Origin: Bacteroidales bacterium UBA3143
GTDB taxonomy: Bacteria; Bacteroidota; Bacteroidia; Bacteroidales; Dysgonomonadaceae
Direction of reading: 5' to 3'
Length of the DNA: 64,000 nt
Assembly (NCBI GenBank): GCA_002364735.1
Contig: DEZB01000020.1
Coordinates: forward strand, 1 to 64,000
Shown: positions 18,474-26,480 of the stretch, piece by piece
Numbering within the stretch: the stretch's first letter is position 1
How the letters are laid out: every line of letters starts with the position of its first letter
Notes under the pieces: generated by a model
What the model saw: the letters and a program-made list of their open reading frames with translations, nothing else
Databases searched by the model: none
What the model was told of the DNA's origin: nothing
Program-made: the position numbers and the translations under genes

Positions 18474-18767
18474 TTAAATACTTTTTTCAACATTCCACAC
18501 AAAGGCACGTAGACCCAGTTCAGGTGTTTTCTCATCCAGCTTTTTTAGAAAATCTAATAAGCCATCCACTTGATGATCTTCTACGACTGTGATGATAGCA
18601 TTGTTCAGTGCTGGCCAAGCTTTAGAACCATAATGAGGGTCACCCGTATTGCTACCCCTCCCAGTCAATGGTTTCCATGATGTGAAACCTCGAATATTTA
18701 AGTGGGTCATCTCTTCGGTGATTCTATAATAGTGTGCTTGGTTGCACGTAATAAATATTGTTTTCAT
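18474..18767 (-). CDS. Small PII-like (nitrogen-regulatory-fold) protein of the efflux operon
   Basis: A 97-residue cytosolic protein with the ferredoxin-like pattern of the PII/CutA superfamily: MKTIFITCNQAH at the start, a central glycine-rich loop (GRGSNTGDPHYG, about residues 36-47) where PII proteins carry the T-loop, and a C-terminal AIITVVEDHQVDGLLDFLKKL. It lies 34 nt after the RND pump gene and before the terminator, so it is the last gene of the operon. Small PII-fold proteins accompany some transporters and may sense a ligand or bind the pump, comparable to DUF3240 proteins beside metal RND pumps. The fold is likely; the function is inferred from position. Confidence 0.6.
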   Translation of the reverse strand: MKTIFITCNQAHYYRITEEMTHLNIRGFTSWKPLTGRGSNTGDPHYGSKAWPALNNAIITVVEDHQVDGLLDFLKKLDEKTPELGLRAFVWNVEKSI

Positions 18768-18801
18768 AAGTTTTTTTCTTTATCAATTGTATTTGTGTGT
18801 T

Positions 18802-21800
18802 TTACACCCTGTCTTTTGCATGTGTTGGATATATCCTTTTGTGTCTTCTCCTTGTATTTAAAACACCCCTGCTTGCAAACATTGCATACAATGTTGGTAC
18901 AACAACAAGAGTAAGAGCAGTCGAAAGAACTAAACCCCCGATAACACTGATACCCATAGTTTGCCAAAACTCAGAACCTTGACCAAGTGCTAATGCAAGA
19001 GGCAACATACCTAAACCTGTGGTTGCTGCTGTCATTAACACAGGGCGCAACCTGGATCGACCAGCTTCTACAACAGAATACTGAATGGAACGTCCTCTAT
19101 CCCTATTTACATTGATGTACTCAATGAGAATAATACCATTCTTCACAACAATACCAATCAACATAATTCCTCCAATTATACCCATCACATTCAGTGGGTG
19201 TCCAAACATCAACAAACTGAGAACCGAACCTGTAAATGAGAATGGAATAGAAATCATAATAATTAATGGGTATGTAAACGACTCAAACTGACTCGCCATA
19301 ACAATGTATACAAGAATTACTGAAATCATAAGAAGAATAAACAAGTCGGCAAATGCTTCTTGCTGATCCTCATAAGTACCTGCCAATTCTACGTCAACTC
19401 CGGCGGGTAATGAGACATTCTTCAACTCTCTATTTACATCATTAATAATTTCGCTTAATGCACGTTTATAAATGCTTCCTGTTACTGTAACTACACGCTC
19501 TCTATTTTGTCTCTCAATTTCAGGGAGAGATGATTCAAGGTTTACAGTTCCAATCTCTTTTACTCTTAATGCTTCACCTGTTGGTGTATAGAGAATAATA
19601 TTTTCAATATCTGATATAGACTGTCGATATTCTTCGCCATATCTTACACGTATATCATACTCATATCCTCTTTCACGAAATTGTGAAACTACAGTTCCGT
19701 TAATTCTGTTTCTAATAAAGTTGGAAGCTGTAGCAACATTCAAACCATTAAGAGCCAACTTTTCTCTATCGAATGATACATTATACTCTTGACGGAAATC
19801 GGGACGACTAATCTTAACGTCCCTTAGTCCTTCAATTACTGCTAATTTATCTCTTATTTCATTGGCCACTTCGTCAGTTTCTATGAGGTCGTATCCAAAT
19901 ACGTTTACTTCCACATTAGAACCACCGCTCATACCACCACCGCCACTACCACCAGGTTCTACTTGATACTCATGTAACTCAGGTATTTTAGCTAATTCAG
20001 TACGTATTTCATCAGAAATTTGGAAAATATCTTTTGAGCGAGTTTTTGGTTTTCCAGTATTAATATTGAAACTCATGAGGTTATCAGCATTTTCACTCAA
20101 TCCAGCAAAAGACGATCCACTGGCAGTACCTACCTGGAATGATAATCTCTGAATTTCCGGAAATTTCTCTTGTAACATTTTAGTAATTTCTAAACCCATC
20201 TCTCTTGACACTTCCATTCGTGTTCCCGTTGGCATCCGAACACTCATAGCAATCATATCATTGTCAGAAGCTGGGAAAAACTCGGTTTTAATAAATTGAA
20301 ATGATAGAATGATTGTAATTAATAAAACTCCAAACGCACCAATTACTGTGACTGCACGATGGCCTACAGCCCACTCCAAAGTTTTGGAATAAAAATTATC
20401 CAACTTGCCTAACCAGCCTAAAACAGGTTTATGCAATTTGTCAAACCATGTATCTTCACTTTTGCCGCTTCTTAACATCTTAGATGCCAACATAGGAGTT
20501 AGTGTAAGTGCAGATGCAGTAGATACAACTATAATAACAGATATCATCCAACCTAACTGTTGAAACAATACTCCCGCCAAACCTGTAATAAGGGTCATTG
20601 GCAAGAATACAGCAAGTATAGTTAATGATGATGCTATAACTGATAGAGAAACCTCGCCAGTAGCATGTATTGCTGCTTGTCTTGGTTCACTCCCTTTATC
20701 AAGATGGGAGGTGATGTTTTCTAACACCACAATAGCATCATCTACCACCAAGCCAATAGCAATGGAAAGTGCCGAAAGCGATATAATGTTGAGTGTATTG
20801 TTGGTAGCCATCAAATAGAAGAAAGATGCAATAAGCGAAATGGGTATGGTAAGCAAAATAATAAACGTTGCGCGCCATTTACCCAAGAAAAAGAGAACTA
20901 CAAATGCAACTATAATCAATGCTAATCCAATAGTTTGAACCAAACTATTTATGGAGCTTTCAATAGATTCTGATGTATCAATTATTACATCCAATTCAAT
21001 ATCTTCAGGAAGTGTTTCTTGAATCTTAAGCATCTCCTTTCTTACTGTAGTCGCAATTTGTACTGTGTTAGCCCCCGATTGCTTTTGAATAACAATCATC
21101 GCGCCTTTTTCACCATTAACCCACGATTCTTGGACATTTGTTTCAATAGTGTCGTTTACAATGGCAACATCGCTTAAATAAACGTTTCTTCCATTTTGTG
21201 ACATCACGACAATATTGCGCATATCATCACTCTCTTTAAACTCACCATCAAGGCGTAAGGAGAAAGTCTGGCTTCCCACGTTCATTGTACCACCTGGGAT
21301 GTTCACATTTTCTTGCTGTATTGCTGCAGCAAGTTGCTCGATAGTCAAATTATAACTTTCTAACCTTTCGGGTATAGCGTTAATTTGAATTTCTCTCTTT
21401 GGAGCACCAGCAATCATTACAGTACCCACACCATCAATCCTTTGCAAGGGATTTGCTACCTGCTCATCCAATATTTTCTCAAGAGCATTTATACTCTCTC
21501 TTGCAGTAACTGAGTAAAAGATAACGGGTATCATATCAGTACTAAACTTAAATATGACTGGATTATCTGCACCATCAGGTAGTGCTGATTTTACAAGCTC
21601 TATTTTGTCTCGTATATCGCTCGTCGATTCATCAATGTTGCCGCCATACTCAAATTCGAGCGTAATTATTGAGATATTGTCTTGTGATTTTGAGGTTATT
21701 TTCTTTAACCCCTCTACAGCATTAAGTGCATTTTCCAGAGGTTCAGTAATGTTTGTTTCAATATCGCTGGAGCTGGCTCCACCATATGATGTCATCACAG

Positions 21801-21936
21801 TCAACTGGTTTGTTTCAATCTCAGGAAGCAAGTCTATTGCTAATCTTGAATAGGCAAAAAGACCCATCAACACAATTGCCACAAAGACTAAAACTGTAGT
21901 AATTGGTTTTTTTACCGCTGATTCATATATTTTCAT
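18802..21936 (-). CDS. RND-family multidrug efflux permease (HAE1 type)
   Basis: A 1044-residue inner-membrane proton/drug antiporter of the AcrB/MexF type. It has the usual length, an N-terminal cytoplasmic start followed by TM1 (about 12-30), two large periplasmic loops and two clusters of transmembrane helices. The HAE1 proton-relay motif GLVVDDAIVVLENI in TM4 contains the paired aspartates. A glycine-rich loop (GSGGGGMSGGSN) lies in the second periplasmic region. It is encoded with its membrane-fusion and TolC partners upstream, forming a tripartite pump spanning both membranes. The motifs argue for hydrophobic drug or bile-type substrates rather than heavy metals, but the substrate is not determined. 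Confidence 0.95.
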   Translation of the reverse strand: MKIYESAVKKPITTVLVFVAIVLMGLFAYSRLAIDLLPEIETNQLTVMTSYGGASSSDIETNITEPLENALNAVEGLKKITSKSQDNISIITLEFEYGGNIDESTSDIRDKIELVKSALPDGADNPVIFKFSTDMIPVIFYSVTARESINALEKILDEQVANPLQRIDGVGTVMIAGAPKREIQINAIPERLESYNLTIEQLAAAIQQENVNIPGGTMNVGSQTFSLRLDGEFKESDDMRNIVVMSQNGRNVYLSDVAIVNDTIETNVQESWVNGEKGAMIVIQKQSGANTVQIATTVRKEMLKIQETLPEDIELDVIIDTSESIESSINSLVQTIGLALIIVAFVVLFFLGKWRATFIILLTIPISLIASFFYLMATNNTLNIISLSALSIAIGLVVDDAIVVLENITSHLDKGSEPRQAAIHATGEVSLSVIASSLTILAVFLPMTLITGLAGVLFQQLGWMISVIIVVSTASALTLTPMLASKMLRSGKSEDTWFDKLHKPVLGWLGKLDNFYSKTLEWAVGHRAVTVIGAFGVLLITIILSFQFIKTEFFPASDNDMIAMSVRMPTGTRMEVSREMGLEITKMLQEKFPEIQRLSFQVGTASGSSFAGLSENADNLMSFNINTGKPKTRSKDIFQISDEIRTELAKIPELHEYQVEPGGSGGGGMSGGSNVEVNVFGYDLIETDEVANEIRDKLAVIEGLRDVKISRPDFRQEYNVSFDREKLALNGLNVATASNFIRNRINGTVVSQFRERGYEYDIRVRYGEEYRQSISDIENIILYTPTGEALRVKEIGTVNLESSLPEIERQNRERVVTVTGSIYKRALSEIINDVNRELKNVSLPAGVDVELAGTYEDQQEAFADLFILLMISVILVYIVMASQFESFTYPLIIMISIPFSFTGSVLSLLMFGHPLNVMGIIGGIMLIGIVVKNGIILIEYINVNRDRGRSIQYSVVEAGRSRLRPVLMTAATTGLGMLPLALALGQGSEFWQTMGISVIGGLVLSTALTLVVVPTLYAMFASRGVLNTRRRHKRIYPTHAKDRV

Positions 21937-21991
21937 ATTCTGTTTCTAATTTTTTAATGGTTGTTTAGTACCATTTTGAATGAAAGAAGTA

Positions 21992-23002
21992 TTATTGTAC
22001 AACTTCAACTTCTTGATTATCCGATAATCTTGATGCTCCAGCTACAACTATTTCGTCTCCTGCTTCTACACCTGAAATAACTTCGTAATAGCCTCCTAAA
22101 TGTTGCCCTATCGTTATTACTTTTTTATCGGCCTTGCCATCTTTAATTACAAAAACGTGTCTGTCGTTACTTCCAGTTTGTTTCAACACTGAAGCATCGG
22201 GAACTAAAATATTCTCTTTACTACCAAGGTTTATGTTTACACGCGCAAACATGCCAGGACGAATACGTGAATCGGAGTTAGGGATACTAACTTCGACAGG
22301 AAATGTGTGCGATGCTTGATTAATAGTTGGGTGTATCAAAGATATTTTACCAGTAAATTCTTCCTCAGGATAAACATCAACAGCCACTTGAACCTCCATT
22401 CCTTTACTAATCTGAGTGTATAAGTTTTCGGATATATTTATTAGTAGTTTCACAGGATTGAAATTTTCTATTTGCAATATATGCATGCCTGCGGGCATAT
22501 CACCAGAGTCGTAGTTTCTTTCTGTCACAATGCCATTAATTGGACTTGTTAGGGTAGTGTTTTCCGCCAAGTTGTTAAATGAAGTTTTTGCTACTGTTAG
22601 CTCCACTTCCAATTGCTCCAATTGCTGCTTGGATATTCCACCCACTTCATACAATTCTTTGTAACGTTGTAAATCACGTTCCAAATTAGCAATCTGAGTT
22701 TGAGATTGTGATAAATTTGTTTTATCTAAAGTAACCAGTGTTTGTCCTCTTCTTACTCTGTCGCCTACCTCTACATGTATTGTGCGAATGCGTGCAGGCA
22801 TTGCGGGCGATATTTTATTAACTACATCAGATTGAACAGTTGCAGTGTACTCGCTTGACTGCATTACATCTGATTTAATAGCTGTCTCTACTTTCACTTT
22901 TGGTCTTGCAATTTCGTCTGTGTCCTCAGTCTTTGGTCCGCACGAAAAAAGCAAAGAGGCTCCCAAGAGCAGAAATAAGTGTGATAAATTTATACTTTTC
23001 AT
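21992..23002 (-). CDS. RND periplasmic adaptor (membrane-fusion) lipoprotein
   Basis: A 336-residue HlyD/AcrA-type adaptor linking the RND pump to TolC. The lipobox LLFSC gives a predicted lipid-anchored cysteine near residue 21. A biotinyl-lipoyl-like half (VEVGDRVRRGQTLVTLD) is followed by a short coiled-coil hairpin (about residues 95-135: IANLERDLQRYKELYEVGG and LEQLEVELTVAK), the second lipoyl half (SPINGIVTERNYDSGD) and a beta-barrel domain. It lies between the tolC and pump genes with gaps of 43 and 55 nt. Confidence 0.93.
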   Translation of the reverse strand: MKSINLSHLFLLLGASLLFSCGPKTEDTDEIARPKVKVETAIKSDVMQSSEYTATVQSDVVNKISPAMPARIRTIHVEVGDRVRRGQTLVTLDKTNLSQSQTQIANLERDLQRYKELYEVGGISKQQLEQLEVELTVAKTSFNNLAENTTLTSPINGIVTERNYDSGDMPAGMHILQIENFNPVKLLINISENLYTQISKGMEVQVAVDVYPEEEFTGKISLIHPTINQASHTFPVEVSIPNSDSRIRPGMFARVNINLGSKENILVPDASVLKQTGSNDRHVFVIKDGKADKKVITIGQHLGGYYEVISGVEAGDEIVVAGASRLSDNQEVEVVQ

Positions 23003-23045
23003 AAGTGTTTTTATTTTAATATCTTGTTTTATTCTTTTGTTTCTT

Positions 23046-24566
23046 TTAAAAAATAGCTTGATCTACGCCTATAACCTTTTCAAGCTCCGATTTGGCAGAT
23101 ACGTAATCGTAGATAGCATTGTTGTACTGCAAGCCAGTGCTGGTAACTCCCAGCGATGCTTGGTTTACATCAACAATGGTACCCATACCTGTTTCGTAGC
23201 GCTTAAGAGCAATTTCGTATCCTTTGTCTGCTTGTTCTTTAGCGGTTTTCAATGAGTTAACTTGCTCAATGCTTTTAGCTATTTGATTTATTTGGTTTTG
23301 CAACATCAGTTTAATTTGACGCTCTGCGTCTTCACGTTGCATTTTAACCTGTTCTACTGTTAGTTTTGCTTCTTTAATTTCGTTGTGTTTTCTGCCACCA
23401 TCAAAAATTGGGATTGCCAATGTTATACCTGCTGTTGCGTAAGGATCCCATCTATAATCTTTGATGCGGAAGTCGTTGTTTTGACTCATATACTGATAGT
23501 TGAAATTTGCTGTAAGAGTAGGTAGGTATTGCGAAGTGCGTAATTCATATACTTTTTTTAATTGTTCCACTTGCAAGTCTATTTGACGCAAATCAGTATT
23601 GTTTACAAGCGAAAGATTTACATCCAACAATTCGGCATACATTTTATCCTCATAGTTTTCTAACGATCCTTTTATACCCAACGGTACTTCTAAGTCAATT
23701 CCCATTAATGCTTTCAATCTTAATATAGCAAGTTGAACTGCATTCTTTGTTTGTAACATTTCAGGGATGATGTTTTGCAGTCTTACACTCGCTGTGATTA
23801 GGTCATATTCAGCAACTAAACCTTGATCATATTTGTGTTGAATATCTTCCAGTACGGCTGATTCTGTATCGAATGTTTTTTTGTAAACATTGTATGAGTC
23901 TTGTGCTAACAATACACCATAGAAGGCTTGTTTAACCTGATTGGCTAATTCTATTTTAGAAGAACGTGACTGTTCAACAGCCATTTCAATATCAATACTT
24001 GTTAGTTGAATGTTTTTCCAAAGCGATGGAACAATAATTGGCAAGTTTACAACTGCACCTGCTGTCCACATATTGGAACGTCCAAATTGAATTCCTTCTG
24101 CTTCTTCTGGTTCATCTGCAGGGTCTGGAGCAGGTCCACCCAACACCTTCCCTAATACCTCCACTATTTTCATTTCTTCGGGAGTAAATTCAGTCGGATC
24201 GATATCAGTTCCTAACCCTGCACCAAATCCGCCATCTAAATACATGGTTTGTTTCTTAATGGTACGAGTATATTGACCGACAAGATCAATTTGAGGGAAA
24301 AGTGCTGCTTGTGTGCTTTTTCGTGTATATTTCTTTTTCTCAATTTCCATGTCAGCCACTTTTATTGTGGGGTTTTCGTTCATTGCAATAGATAGTGCCA
24401 ACTCCATATCAACTATTAAACTGTCGGTTTCCATTAGTTGGGGTTCAGTGGAGTCTGCTCCAACAGTATAAGGCTTTTGAGCATACATAGTTGCTGAAAA
24501 CAAGAACAATCCCATCGATAAGGATATTGTTCGTATTGTTTTGTTTAGCTTTACTTTCATAATCAT
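23046..24566 (-). CDS. TolC-family outer-membrane efflux protein
   Basis: A 506-residue outer-membrane channel component. A signal peptide ends near residue 30 (FSATMYAQ). Long alpha-helical repeats with two OEP domains follow (for example MELALSIAMNENPTIKVADMEIEKK split over the first repeat, and GITLAIPIFDGGRK in the second). An insertion about residues 115-155 rich in Pro, Glu and Asp is unusual and may form an external or periplasmic loop. The start could be the ATG at 24566 or the next at 24560. It is the second gene of the efflux operon, 18 nt after tetR. Confidence 0.93.
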   Translation of the reverse strand: MIMKVKLNKTIRTISLSMGLFLFSATMYAQKPYTVGADSTEPQLMETDSLIVDMELALSIAMNENPTIKVADMEIEKKKYTRKSTQAALFPQIDLVGQYTRTIKKQTMYLDGGFGAGLGTDIDPTEFTPEEMKIVEVLGKVLGGPAPDPADEPEEAEGIQFGRSNMWTAGAVVNLPIIVPSLWKNIQLTSIDIEMAVEQSRSSKIELANQVKQAFYGVLLAQDSYNVYKKTFDTESAVLEDIQHKYDQGLVAEYDLITASVRLQNIIPEMLQTKNAVQLAILRLKALMGIDLEVPLGIKGSLENYEDKMYAELLDVNLSLVNNTDLRQIDLQVEQLKKVYELRTSQYLPTLTANFNYQYMSQNNDFRIKDYRWDPYATAGITLAIPIFDGGRKHNEIKEAKLTVEQVKMQREDAERQIKLMLQNQINQIAKSIEQVNSLKTAKEQADKGYEIALKRYETGMGTIVDVNQASLGVTSTGLQYNNAIYDYVSAKSELEKVIGVDQAIF

Positions 24567-24584
24567 TTTGTCTTGGTTTATTTT

Positions 24585-25202
24585 TTATACGTTTATATCT
24601 GAGTAATACTTTGTAAGAAATGTATCTACAATTTCTATGCCAGCAGCAGTTGAAATGCCCCGTATGAAATTTATCATACTTGTAAAAAACAACTCCCAAT
24701 TCGAAAAAGTTTTATTTGTCAAACGAGATGCATCAATAAATGTGCGATTGCTATCCTGTAGCAGAAATGAAACCACTTCTACGTTCAAATCTTTTCTAAT
24801 TACTCCTTGCGCCATTCCCTCTTCCAAAAACTGTTTTATAAATATGATTCCCCTATTTTGCTGGTCAATCATTTCTTGTTTTGCTTTGGGATAATATTTC
24901 TTCACGTCGTCTAAAAATCTAACATTGAAAAAATCAAACTCTTTATGCATTTCAATAGTTCTTAGAAAGACATGAACAACTGTCTGTTCATTTTTAGACA
25001 AATCTTTCACATATTCTATTTGCATCAATTCCAATTGGCGTATGTAATGCAATAGTAAGTCCTCTTTGTCTCTGAAGTTTTGATAAATAGTCCTTTTTGA
25101 GATTCCCAACTTCGAGGCAATCTCATCCATTGATATTCTTTTTATGCCATGTTTTATAAAAAGAGTACCCGCTTCATCAATTATTCTATCTTTTAAATCC
25201 AT
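24585..25202 (-). CDS. TetR/AcrR-family regulator of the efflux operon
   Basis: A 205-residue one-component repressor. The N-terminal helix-turn-helix is clear: IIDEAGTLFIKHGIKRISMDEIASKLGISKRTIYQNF, shown here as two adjoining pieces of about 20 residues (IIDEAGTLFIKHGIKRISM, then DEIASKLGISKRTIYQNF). The ligand-binding domain is typical in size. I start it at 25202 (MDLKDRI), because a promoter -7 box lies at 25223-25230, so an upstream start at 25277 would lie outside the transcript. It is the first gene of the five-gene operon, so it probably represses its own operon and is released by a pump substrate. Confidence 0.9.
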   Translation of the reverse strand: MDLKDRIIDEAGTLFIKHGIKRISMDEIASKLGISKRTIYQNFRDKEDLLLHYIRQLELMQIEYVKDLSKNEQTVVHVFLRTIEMHKEFDFFNVRFLDDVKKYYPKAKQEMIDQQNRGIIFIKQFLEEGMAQGVIRKDLNVEVVSFLLQDSNRTFIDASRLTNKTFSNWELFFTSMINFIRGISTAAGIEIVDTFLTKYYSDINV

Positions 25203-25222
25203 GTTTTTTATTTTGTAATATG

Positions 25223-25255
25223 CAAAGGTAACAAAGAAAAACTCGAAACACACAA
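25223..25255 (-). promoter_or_regulatory. Promoter of the tetR-efflux operon
   Basis: On the minus strand TACCTTTG (complement of 25223-25230) matches the Bacteroidota -7 box, and a TTG (complement of 25253-25255) sits 22 nt upstream as a possible -33 element. It gives a short leader before the ATG at 25202. Confidence 0.55.
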
Positions 25256-25335
25256 TTAGTTTCCTAAGTATTAACAATCTTTACAATTAGAACTTGAAAT
25301 GCAATAAGCTAATCAGTTTAATAGACAAGCAGGCG

Positions 25336-25358
25336 TTATAACTAATTGATAGTTATAA
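25336..25358. promoter_or_regulatory. Perfect inverted repeat, candidate operator
   Basis: TTATAACTA, a 5-nt spacer, then TAGTTATAA: a perfect dyad of 9-nt arms without a T-tract. Its size fits a TetR-type operator. It lies about 105 bp upstream of the tetR -7 box, which is far for simple repression. Confidence 0.35.
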
Positions 25359-25603
25359 ATATACTGATCATTTAAAAGGTCAGAATAATAGATAGTCGTT
25401 TTTTAAATGATAAGAATATCTTCTGTAATCTGTTGAGGTAAATTGTTATGCACTTAAACACATATAGTCCGACCATCTATCTATGTATGAGTTGTTAAAT
25501 TGCTGGTTGGGGTATAAGTGATGAATGAGTGAAACGTTCAGATTAAAGTTTTGTAATGTGTAAGCTAACTCGTTTTAGACTTTATACTTTAAAGTTTTTT
25601 ATG

Positions 25604-25611
25604 TAAGTTTG
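25604..25611 (+). promoter_or_regulatory. Promoter -7 box of ispE
   Basis: TAAGTTTG matches TAnnTTTG. Transcription would begin roughly at 25617-25620, downstream of a TTG at 25609 and just before the ATG at 25630, so it fixes the ispE start at 25630. Confidence 0.6.
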
Positions 25612-25629
25612 CGTGATAAAAACTACACT

Positions 25630-26451
25630 ATGATCTGTTTTCCAAACGCAAAAATAAATTTAGGTCTCAATATCACCTCTAAAAGAGCAGATGGTTACCA
25701 CAATATAGAAACTATTTTCTATCCCATTGCTTTAAAAGATGCTTTGGAGATTCTCCCTTCACAAAATCGAAAGGCATATATACTATTTGAAACAGGTATA
25801 GATATAAACAGTAGGGCAGAACAAAACTTGGTGATAAAAGCCCTCTCATTAGTTGGCGAACATAGAGATATTCCAAACATAGACATTTACTTATTAAAAA
25901 ACATACCTTGTGGTGCTGGATTGGGTGGTGGATCTTCTAATGCTTCATTTATACTCAAATTGCTCAATGAGACCTATTCATTAGGCTATACTTACTGCGA
26001 ATTGATGCAATTCGCAGTATCTTTAGGAGCTGACTGTGCATTTTTCTTGAAAAACAAGCCAGCATTTGCAAGTGGCATTGGCAACAATCTTGTAGATATT
26101 GATTTGTCACTCGATAACTATTTCATGGTAGTGGTGAAACCAGATGTTTCTGTGTCAACCCAAGAGGCATACGCTTCAATAACTCCAAAGCAACCAGCAG
26201 TATCCTTACAAGAAATAGTAAAAATACCCATTAATGAATGGCGTAACTTAATGCAAAATGATTTCGAAACACCTATATTTAAAAAACATCCAGTTATAGG
26301 TGATATAAAACAAAGTTTATATGATCAAGGCGCAGTTTATGCTTCAATGTCAGGTTCTGGAGCATCAGTTTATGGGCTTTTTGAGAAAAAACCAAGTGTT
26401 TGTTTTTCTGAAACCTTTCCTGATTATTTCGTCTGGAGAAATTACATTTAA
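25630..26451 (+). CDS. ispE: 4-diphosphocytidyl-2-C-methyl-D-erythritol kinase
   Basis: A 273-residue GHMP kinase that phosphorylates CDP-methylerythritol in the non-mevalonate isoprenoid pathway. The N-terminus FPNAKINLGLNI with substrate-binding K8, the ATP-binding glycine/serine loop PCGAGLGGGSSNA (93-105) and catalytic D135 (SLGADCAFFL) are all conserved. I start at the ATG at 25630 rather than an earlier TTG at 25609, because the latter overlaps the promoter -7 box. It is followed 29 nt later by an S9 peptidase gene on the same strand. It is cytosolic and essential in most bacteria with this pathway. Confidence 0.95.
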   Translation: MICFPNAKINLGLNITSKRADGYHNIETIFYPIALKDALEILPSQNRKAYILFETGIDINSRAEQNLVIKALSLVGEHRDIPNIDIYLLKNIPCGAGLGGGSSNASFILKLLNETYSLGYTYCELMQFAVSLGADCAFFLKNKPAFASGIGNNLVDIDLSLDNYFMVVVKPDVSVSTQEAYASITPKQPAVSLQEIVKIPINEWRNLMQNDFETPIFKKHPVIGDIKQSLYDQGAVYASMSGSGASVYGLFEKKPSVCFSETFPDYFVWRNYI

Positions 26452-26480
26452 ACTCAAAATACAAATTTAAAATAAATCAT

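Larger units (their letters stand above)
25203..25629. other. Divergent intergenic region tetR / ispE
   Basis: About 430 nt with promoter boxes at each end (25223-25255 minus, 25604-25611 plus) and a perfect inverted repeat at 25336-25358. No gene was seen. Confidence 0.6.

Noticed and set aside
25203..25277. Longer start for the TetR gene at 25277
   Set aside because: The extra residues cross the promoter -7 box and lack a TetR-type N-terminus.
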